Shown: piece by piece, positions 8,129 to 16,469 of the stretch
Layout of the letters: each line of letters begins with the position of its first letter
Position numbering within the stretch: the stretch's first letter is position 1
Program-made: the position numbers and the translations under genes
The notes under the pieces: model-generated
What the model saw: the letters and a program-made list of their open reading frames with translations, nothing else
Told to the model about the DNA's origin: nothing
The model's database searches: none
DNA from: Monoraphidium neglectum
Lineage: Eukaryota > Chlorophyta > Chlorophyceae > Sphaeropleales > Selenastraceae
Reading direction: 5' to 3'
Length of the DNA stretch: 17,778 nucleotides
Assembly: GCF_000611645.1 (NCBI RefSeq)
Contig: NW_014012630.1
Coordinates: 1 to 17,778, forward strand

Positions 8129-10739
8129 ATGATGAAACGCTTGATACTCCTGGCTGTAATGGCCACAGTCGCCACGGCGGCATCGGGTGAGGAGCACCAA
8201 AATGTAGCGGCCTCAAGGAGCCGGTTACGCGCTGTTTCCCCTTGGCCTTCCCTGCCCCCCTGCCCTTGCACGCGTCCCCTGTGGCACTTTTTCCACCCGG
8301 TTTAATTGACGGAGCATCCAACGCTGCCACTTACGACCCCCCTCCCCGCGCCACGACCGGCAGTCAACTTTGACTGCGCCCAGGGCTGCTCCCTCGCCGG
8401 CGTCTCCGGTGTCTGCGGCGCCAACGGCGTCACCTTCATAAACGACTGCCTCGCCGAGTGCGCCGGAACCTCCGTCGCCCACCAAGGCCCTTGCCCTGCC
8501 CCGGGCAAGCAGCCCGCCGCCGCCGTCGTCGCCAGCGTCGCCGCCGCCGGCCTCGCGTCCCACCCCGTCGGCGCGTTTTTCGCGACCGCCGGCGCACCCG
8601 GCGCGGTCTCCGCCGCCGCCGGGCGCGCGGACCTGCGCGTTGCGTCTGCCAGCGACATGCAGCGCTTTGCCGCCGAGGGGTTCCTGCTTGCCGGCCCGGC
8701 CCGGCTGGGAGAGTTTGAGGTCACCAAGCCCGCCAGCAGCCCGAGCGGCGGGTGAGCACGGCGCGGTGTTGTGCAGTGCCGTGCTGTGCTGGTTGTTGCT
8801 GGTCTATGCCGGTCTGTGCTGGTTTGTGCTATTTACGTTTTGCGCTGCGCTACCCTGTGCCTCCACTGGCCTCAACCATCCCCAGCCGCAAGCTAGCTCA
8901 TGCATGCCTTGCAGCGGGCCTTGTCGCCTCAGCCTGGCATGGTTGCCCCCCGCCTGTCCCCCCCTTCGCGATGCACATAGCCGTGCTCAGCCCCTGTAGC
9001 CCCTGTCAATCCCTCATGCAGTCGGCGCCTCAATCCCAACCCCCCCTCTCCGCAAAAACCCACCCTCGGCAGTGTTCGCGCCGCCCAGGAGGTCACCAGC
9101 GGCCGCTCCCCGGTCCACACCGTCCGCATCCTGCCACAGGAGGGCCTCGTCTACGTGTCGGCCTCGGCCCTCCCCTTCGACGCCGCCACGGCCGCCCAGT
9201 CCGCGTCGACCCCCTCGTCCCGCCCCGACCGCCAGGCCGCCCTCGCTGAGGCCGCCGCCGCGCGCGACGCCCAGCCCGAGGGCGTCGCCGCGGCGGCGGT
9301 TGCGGCGCGCGGCGGCCCCGCGGCCAACCCCAAGCGCAAGAACCTGGCCGCCCCCGGCTGGGTGGAGATCAAGGACCTGTCCCGCCACCCCTACACTGCC
9401 GTCGGCTGGCTCAACCTCGGATACGAGGGCGGGGCCGGCTACTGCTCGGGCTCCCTGATCGCCAAGCACGCCGTCGTCACCGCCGCGGTGAGACGGGCGC
9501 GGGGCTCTTGGGTGCTCGCAAGGGCATGCCCGCTTTGCGATGCACTAGTGCAATCAGACGCGGCAGGGGCTGTGGAAGCCTCATCCGATCGCCCGACCCT
9601 GCCAACTGCATCATGGCATGCCTGCCGAATCTCACCGGCCACCCTCCCCCCTCCGAACCCCCCGCAGCACTGTGTCTACGACCGCGGCTCCGGCAGCAGC
9701 CTCTCCACCGCCGTGTTCTACCCCCACAACTTCTACACCTCCAAGCTCAAGCTGCAGCAGCCGTTCGGCTCCGCCAAGGCCTACGCATTCGACTTCCTGT
9801 CCGGCTGGTCCACTGAGGACGACATGGACAAGGCCTGGATCAGCGACATGGCGGTCATCCTGCTGGTCAAGGACGCCGGCACCGCCAGCGGCACCCTGGG
9901 TTACGCCTACAACGCGGCCGGGTACTCTGGGCAGATCTACCTGGCCGGCTACCCCGGGGAGACGCCGAGCGTGATCGTGGGTGGCCGCGACCGAGCGCGG
10001 ACACGGGGCGGGGCGAGGCGGGAGGCGATGGGGGTAGAGGGAGGCAGCGGCGTAGCTCCTCATGTGTGTCATCGGATTTTGAGGCCTCGGTTTGCCTGTT
10101 GGTTTCATTGTGGAGATGGCACGGTGCGGCCTTGAAACCTTGCCATTCAATTCTTTGTTTGCCCAGGGCGAGTACTTCAAGCTCAAGGGCAAGTGCTTCA
10201 TCCAGGACACCAACGGCGCCGACGCTGCCATCGACATGCGCGAGCCCAACCAGCGCACTTGCCTGACCGACTGCTCCATCGCCGAGCGCGGCCAAAGCGG
10301 CCAGCCTGCGTTTGTGCAGAACGGCACCAGCTGGGTCGTGCGCGGCGTGCTGTCGCACGGGCCCCCCACTGGGCAGTGCTACGGCTATGACACCTACACT
10401 GAGGTCGATGCCATGCACTACAAGTTCCTGGATCAGGTGGGGGTTTACGCGTTGACTGATGTTGACCGGCATTGCAACGGCCTGCAACAATGTTTGGGCG
10501 TCAGTCCCGTTGTGGGTGTCTCATTGCTCCACGCGCAGATTGCTTCGGCTTGCTTTGCTGTGTATGCTGTGCTGTTTGGGACAGCCTGGCACAGCCTTGT
10601 GCCACAGCTGCAGGCTCATTGCCAAACTCCTTCGGTCCCTTACCTTCTCTCCCCTCCCTGCCCCTTGCCGCTATCCCCTTGTGCTTTGCAACAGTACCGC
10701 CTCTGGACCCCTCCCGCCAACGCAACTGCTACCCCGTAA
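8129..10739 (+). CDS. Secreted Kazal-domain / trypsin-like (V8-type) serine protease fusion
   Basis: Predicted extracellular or vacuolar S1-fold endopeptidase. Exons 8129-8186, 8364-8751, 9073-9487, 9668-9976, 10167-10436, 10695-10739 join in consistent phases to 494 residues. Signal peptide 1-19 (MMKRLILLAVMATVATA). Kazal-like domain about 23-64 with six cysteines, C24, C28, C37, C48, C52, C63, and the core VCGANGVTFINDC. An Ala-rich segment follows (about 67-140). The protease domain begins around 255: AVGWL...CSGSLIAKHAVVTAA, then HCVYD with H288 as first codon of exon 4, D347 in SDMAVILL, and S434 in GQSGQP, so the triad is complete. GQSG instead of GDSG resembles V8/glutamyl-endopeptidase-like enzymes. 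Secreted Kazal-protease architectures are known in animal HtrA1/HtrA3, but no PDZ or IGFBP domain is visible here. Whether the Kazal unit inhibits its own protease is inference. Confidence 0.93.
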
Positions 10740-11384
10740 GCACCCTTGGGACTGCTTGGATGGCAGCGCGCCCGCAAGGCGCGTGTGCTGTCACACGCTG
10801 GGCAAGCGTGGCGCTTGGAGGGTTACCATACTGCTGCTTGGCGTATCCTTTCCTTTGGGATGAGCCGCTGCGGGTCCACCAGGGCCCTAGGCCAGCAGTT
10901 GTGAAGAAAGCAACAGTGCCCCTCATGGTGCAACACCCATTGAAACGGATGCACGACTTGGCTGCACGCGGCGCTGCAAGAAAGCGACGCCGGCCCGGTT
11001 GGCTGTTGTCGGTATTTGCCACAGCAAATCACCGCATGTGCATTTGCATCGCCCCACATGCACAACTGTGCCTGCAGCCACCTGCACCCTGTACTCACAC
11101 CCTGGCCATATCCACACACACAACATGACTGCCAGCACATACCATACGTGTATGCCACGCCTGGCACGCTCATGGTTGGTGACCCACTAGGTTTGCAGCG
11201 TACATGACTGGGAACATATCTTCTTGGCAACCCTTGCATGAGACGGCCTCAAGCGCTGCTCAGCGATTCAAATGTAGCTCAGTTCTCCATCACCCATCCT
11301 TTCACACATACATCACGTCATCTGGTGCAGGCTATGCACAGCATTCCTGCATGTTGACGTGTCACCCACCAATCATCGTAGCAT

Positions 11385-11395
11385 TGTAAGTTACA
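11385..11395. terminator. Palindromic TGTAA-G-TTACA, poly(A) signal on both strands
   Basis: The first plus-strand TGTAA after the protease stop (3' UTR about 650 bases) is followed one base later by TTACA, which is TGTAA on the minus strand. It can therefore serve the protease gene and, in the other direction, the convergent GDSL hydrolase gene, whose 3' UTR would then be about 860 bases. Confidence 0.55.
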
Positions 11396-12254
11396 CCGAT
11401 ATTGCACCGTGTACAGCACGCCGAGCAGCTGCTGTAGAAATATGAAAGGATATGTGAGCAAGGGTCCAGGAGCCAGGTCTTACTGGTCAGCTCAAACGTG
11501 CCTGCAAACCAATGACAAATCCCAATGCCAGTTACAGAAGTTGAACAATGATCCACATCAGTCCACAAAGATTAGGCCGTCTCATGAAGGACAAATGAGC
11601 GACAGGGTGTATGTGGAGAATGGGCACAACTTGTCTCTGTTCTAAAAGTGAGACAGGCATCCCAGCAAGGAGCGGCAGTAGATGACAGAGGCAATGCGCG
11701 CTTTGCACAAGCCATGACGGTGAATATGGCATTCTTGCTGTGTAGCGCAAGACGCGTATTTCAGGGCGCATTTGCACGCGCGCTTGTGCAGCACGGGCGT
11801 GTGTGTGGACACAAAGATGACGCGTCCCTGAAACTTGAGGGACTGCGCGTAGCCCCGGGTGTGTCCTCGCTTGTAACCAGTGTGTCCTTGTGCCCCTGGG
11901 CACTGAACAGCATGGCAGCCAGGCCTGCATGTCATTCTGCATCCAGCGGCCGCGGCTGGGGCATGTTGCCTCCCATCCTTGGCAGGGTGCGTTCTGTCCA
12001 GCGCGCCTTGGTGGTGTGCAGCTGATATCAACATTGCGTCTACGGCGGCCTCCAGGCTCACTTGCTGGCAGCGATTGCCGCTCTACTTGTCTTACAGGCC
12101 GCCCCTGCCGCCACGCACGCCGCGTGCATTGTTGGGAGCATGTGGTGTTGTTGAGTGTGCTGTTGAGCAGCCGCGACAAACTGCTCGGTGCACACCACAA
12201 CATGGGCAAAGCATTGACGGACGTCTGTTTCAGAGCTGCCAGCTCAGGGGTGAC
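11396..12254. other. Convergent 3' region between the protease and GDSL hydrolase genes
   Basis: About 860 bases with no recognisable protein. Minus-strand poly(A) candidates (plus-strand TTACA) lie at 12092-12096, 11532-11536 and 11391-11395, so the 3' end of the GDSL transcript cannot be fixed from sequence. A plus-strand TGTAA at 11872 could permit a longer protease transcript. Confidence 0.5.
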
Positions 12255-14584
12255 TCACTTCTCGAGCTTGCTGAGGAGCTTGTCAGCGATCATGTCCCCC
12301 ATCTGGTCGTAACCCTGGGGGTAGTGCATGTTTGAAGAGTGGTTGAAGGAAAGCGCCAACCCTTGCACGGGACGCACGACACAAAGACACGAGGCGAACA
12401 TCATCAACACTGTGTGGCTAGTGGTGCCTGGATGCTCACACACATCCGCACAAACAACACTGCTGCCCCCCGACAGAAGCGCCACTACCTTCTCTGTCAG
12501 GTGCAGGCCGTCGTCCAGCCAGATCGAGCGCTCCTGACTGCTCATCTTCCAGAAGTCCATGGGGCCATCAACACCAAGGTCCATCACTTCAAAAAGGGGC
12601 CCCTGGAGTTGTAAGGGGGGAGGACGCGAGGGATTTCAGGACTGCAATTGGAGTGCAAGCAGGCCCCGCCTGCTTGCACAGGCCCAGCAGGCAGTGGCAA
12701 AGGCAAGGAGGCGTCACAAGGAACGCCGCAACAAGGGCTGAGCCGCAACAATCAACCACGGGGTGCTATGCGGCATGCCCTGCTGCTGGCACACGCTGCG
12801 GCTGGACCCCTGTTGCCGGCAAGTGGCGCGCCTTGGGGTTGCTGGCGCTCCACGCGTCCGCCGCAGCCCTCATCTCGTCGTTGAGTTTGCGGCGCTCGCC
12901 CTCCTTGTAGTCATCCCTGGGCACATCACGCATCAGTGCAGGGTTCGGGGGGGGGGGGGCGGGGGTTCAGCAGCATGGAGGTCACCCGAGACGAGGGGGG
13001 GTTATCTGGGTTTGGTGGATTTCAGCCCCAGAATTTTTGGCTGTGCTTTGGGTATGGGCTCGTGTTGCCCTGCAGGACGGCTGGCACGCGTCAAGCGGGA
13101 GGCTTGCGTTGCAACGTTTCGGGGAAATACTTCGGGTTGGGTGCCGCTTGCAGGGCGTGAGGGAGATCAACCTGCCCCAGGCGCGCTTACTTGGACACAA
13201 AGCCAGGGGCGGCCAGGGGAGCGATGGCCAGGACGTTGGAGCCGCTGGCCAGGGCGGGCGTGTAGATGTCGTTCAGACCGCGCATCACCTGCAGCCAGAA
13301 GGGGGGTGCGCCAGGTGCAAATGGAACGAGCCTCATGCACACGGCATTGTCAGCGCCGTGTGCGTTGGGCGCAGCGCACAGCGGCTGCACATCTGGCTGT
13401 GCCATACGAAGCCGCCGCTGTTGCGCACTTGCCCCAGCCTTAACGCACACTTGAGTAGGCCGCAGCCATAAGCTGGCACCTCGTCTATGCAGATGCTGTG
13501 TCCCGTGGCCTCACCTCATCTGCAGGCCGGCCCATGCGCAGCAGGTCGTTGATGCCAATCAGGCAAATCACCTGTCTCGCAGAGCGTCGCGGGGGGGGGG
13601 GGGGGGGGGCGCAAGCAGGGCGACACGCGTCAGCTCTCAGCGCACGCCGCGCACATTGCCTGTCCCACCGGCTCGCCACGCACGAGCCACAGCATTCTGC
13701 CTGATGCGAGTGCGAACGATCTCTGCCAGGCGCGCGCCCGCACGTCCAGTCGCAGGCCGCACGGTCGCCAGCCACAGAGGCCACCATTGGAGGCTGGTGC
13801 CGCTGCTTGCAGCGCGTGCGCGTTTGCAGGGCCAGGGCGCTCACCCAGTCGAATTTGGCGTTCTTTGCGAGCATCTCCTTGGCATAGGGCACCAGTGTCA
13901 CCGGGTTGTTGAAGCCAACAGCAAAGATCCCAGCACCACCAACGGCTGCAGCGCAAGCGGGGGAGGAGGGGGAGGGGGGATTGGACGGGACGCAAGAGCA
14001 CGCCATTGCCAGCTGCGTCTAGGATCTGGCGCGGGCGCTGGGCGCTCGCAGCCTTCGCGCTGATGCCGCCCCCAAGGGCAAAAGCGGTGGGGGCGTGGCA
14101 GAGCAGCTGCGGCGAGCCCGGGTCTTGAGCACAACCTCAAGCACTCTAGAGCGCCAAGAGACCGCCGCAGCCCGTTCGCACCTGCATTGGTGACGTCCGC
14201 CGGCCGCCTGAGCTTGGCCTGCAACCTCTTTTGCAGCTGCAGGGTGTAGGGGTGGTTCGCATTCTCACTGGGAACAGACCCCTGGGTGATGGAGTCGCCG
14301 AGGGCAAGCACCCTCAGCGCCGCCAGCGGCTCGGGGGCGGCAACCACGGTCGCGTTGCCGGCTTCAAGGGGCGCAGTGGCGTCGGGGCCTGCTGCAGGGG
14401 CGCCGCTCTCGAGGGCGGCCGCCGTCTTGAAGGGTGTGCGGCTACGGGGCGTCGCACGGGCGGCGCTCTTTGCGGGGACCAGGCGCGCTGCGTCGGCGCG
14501 TGGGGCCAGGAGCAGGGCTGCGAGGAGGGCGGTGACGGCGGCCGCGTGGGCGACACGTCGCTGCATCATGGTGCGGCTTCCCAT
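12255..14584 (-). CDS. Secreted GDSL/SGNH-family hydrolase (esterase/lipase-like)
   Basis: Hydrolase of the SGNH superfamily, probably acting on ester bonds of lipids or polysaccharide acyl groups outside the plasma membrane; substrate unknown. Exons 14584-14182, 13945-13845, 13571-13515, 13288-13191, 12916-12793, 12602-12489, 12314-12255 give 318 residues with every phase matching. Signal peptide about 1-32 (hydrophobic core AVTALLAALLLA, then ADA). A low-complexity Ala/Pro spacer runs to about 88. Block I VLALGDSITQG carries nucleophile S98; block II lies around the GGAG segment of exon 2; block III is LIGINDLL with N176; block V is DDGLHLT with D292 and H295. The whole catalytic set is present. 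In-frame ATGs at 14569 and 14566 would shorten the signal peptide slightly. The exon 5 donor (CAGCGT/GTGCCA) is the least certain boundary. Confidence 0.92.
12947..12959. repeat. 13-base G run in an intron of the GDSL hydrolase gene
   Basis: On the coding strand this is a C tract about 30 bases upstream of the acceptor before exon 5 (12916), so it falls where a polypyrimidine tract would be. Confidence 0.8.
13591..13609. repeat. 19-base G run in an intron of the GDSL hydrolase gene
   Basis: A C19 tract on the coding strand, about 20 bases before the acceptor of exon 3 (13571). It is the longest homopolymer in the window and may act as the polypyrimidine tract; assembly length may be inexact. 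Confidence 0.85.
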
Positions 14585-15614
14585 GCTGGGGGCCTGGCAG
14601 TGGGCACAACCATGTGGGTGGGGGGAGGCGGGGAGACGTTTGATAATAAATTCGGTAGGATAGCTGACGTTTTGGCGCATGCATCAACACAGGCAGACTT
14701 TGGGCATTATTAAAGCGTCCAAGGGGTGCTGCCGCCGGTGCAGTTGCAGTCCGCGATTGTGCGATCGCTCAGGAACAGGCCGTCGCGCGGCACAGCCCCG
14801 TCATCGTGCGATGTGCCCCACCGCAAGCGGTTCCCGTCAGACCTGATCCTCTTCGAATAATATAATGCTTTCCGCTTGCCTATGTGCTAACTCCTGACAA
14901 TAGGCGGCCGTTTCGCAGGCCACGGTCACGACGAAGGAACTTGATGGACACTAGAAGAGAGGGTGTGCGAGAGATTGACTGATAGCAGAATGAAAAATAG
15001 TTTGTGTCAGATGAACAGATGTTTTCTGGACCCGCTGCAAGAAACTGATCGCGGTACGTACCGTACCGACGACGGCTGTTCACGCAAGTGGGCCCTGGGC
15101 ACGGCTGTGTATGTATGCGTCAGTTAAGGAGTGATAAAGTGTTCTGGGCACCAGGCGGCACGTTGCACGGCGCCTGGCATCTCTCTCATGTTCGCTGGGC
15201 CTTGGCGAGCTCTCAGCGTCGCAGGCACCTGCCCAGCAGTTGCTACATGTGGCCCACCACTTGTGAAGGGTTGCCATGTCGCCGCACGCGCGTGTCCCGC
15301 CCTGTGGTCAGTCCCGCACGAGCCAACATTTGGCATCCTTTCATGAAGTCTACAGGCTGTTTCGCGGTGCACATGGCACCAGGTCTGCTGGTAAGCCACC
15401 CACTGCTGCCGCACACGAGAGCTCAGAGAGAGAGCGAGAGAGCTGCACTGGAGCCTCTGAATGGCATTCACCCATTTTTTTGCTGCCGCAGAAGCTGCTG
15501 TGAAAAGAATGCGATGTCGCCTGTCTGACTTGCATCATTTGATAACATGAGTGCATTTGCAACTCGTCTCTGGGTTTGTGGGTTGAGAATGCATAGTGGG
15601 GCTAGAGTGGAGTC
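14585..15614. other. Promoter/5' region of the GDSL hydrolase gene and intergenic DNA
   Basis: No recognisable gene. The left part must contain the 5' UTR and promoter of the minus-strand hydrolase; AT-rich patches lie at 14640-14655 and 14854-14870 (AATAATATAATG). Three GTAC cores cluster at 15054-15066, and a GA-rich simple stretch at about 15419-15441. The right edge is the likely 3' end of the CAP-lectin transcript. Confidence 0.5.
15054..15066. promoter_or_regulatory. Cluster of three GTAC cores (palindrome GGTACGTACC plus GTACC)
   Basis: GTAC occurs at 15054-15057, 15058-15061 and 15063-15066, the first two within a perfect 10-bp palindrome. GTAC is the core recognised by SBP-domain factors such as Chlamydomonas CRR1 at copper-response elements. 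It lies about 470 bases upstream of the hydrolase start codon; function is inferred. Confidence 0.3.
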
Positions 15615-15619
15615 TTACA
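15615..15619 (-). terminator. Minus-strand TGTAA poly(A) signal for the CAP-lectin gene
   Basis: Plus-strand TTACA, the only one I find between here and the stop codon at 16470. It implies a 3' UTR of about 850 bases, which explains the gene-free stretch 15620-16469. Confidence 0.5.
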
Positions 15620-16469
15620 GTGGCCTACAGGTGGCTTCTGGTCTGTGACCTGCGCTTGGGTTTTTGCACCCAGACATAGCACGCACAAACGATGATTTGG
15701 GGGAGCAAGAAAGAGTGGTATTCAAGCCAGACCGCAACAACCAGGTTTGTGCACACACAAGACATAATGCAATAATGTCAGCCGACGGTGGCTGTGGTTG
15801 CGTCGCTGGTACGTGCGCAGTGCCTGACAATGCAGTGGGTCGGCCGCAGCAAGTGTTTTGGTGCCTGCGCCTCGAGGGAGTCTGCGATCAGGTGCCAAGG
15901 AAGCGCCAGGCAGCCAGCAGGGGCCGCACAGGCAGCACAGTGGCGGCCCCGCAGACAGCGCAAAATGGCGTGGAGCACCAGGAACCAACCGCGTGGCCTT
16001 GGTGCGCACACGGTTTGAGGCAAGTATAGCGCAATTTGTGCCTGGCGCTGGGTGCTGAACTGCAGCAGCGGGGCAATGCCCAAGCATAAGCAAGCGGCCG
16101 ATAAGGCTAAGGCATACAGACAGGTATGATAAGTGAAACCCACAGCGTTATGGCTGCGCCGGGGTAAACGGAAGCAAGGCCGCATAGGGGCGGCATATTC
16201 CATGGAGACAATTTTGGAAAGGGCGGCAGTATGGCCGCCAAGCCGATGCCCCACCTGGCGCGCGTCGATTGGTGTCGGACACGGCAAGCCTCTAGTGGAG
16301 ATTCGGCGGCTCGCGGCGTGGGCGCGTGAATCATCATGGGGTGGTTGGGACCTTCCAGACGGTGGTGGCCGTGGTCTTCTTGGTGTTCTTGCCACTCAGG
16401 ATCTGCGTGGGCCACGTGAAGGGGAGAGGGCAGGAGTCGCGGCTTGTCCGAGGGGGCCGCTGTCTCCTC
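15620..16469 (-). other. Presumed 3' UTR of the CAP-lectin gene
   Basis: A 205-codon minus-strand open frame covers 15778-16395, but it is Arg/Pro/Cys-rich, shows no domain, and overlaps open frames in other phases, so I read this stretch as untranslated. Confidence 0.5.

Noticed and set aside
13898..14680. N-terminal extension of the hydrolase to the upstream in-frame ATG at 14680
   Set aside because: The extension would place about 32 residues before the signal peptide; starting at 14584 puts the hydrophobic core at a normal position.
15778..16395. 205-codon minus-strand ORF downstream of the CAP-lectin stop
   Set aside because: No domain, biased Arg/Pro/Cys composition and overlapping open frames on both strands; it fits the 3' UTR of the CAP-lectin gene.
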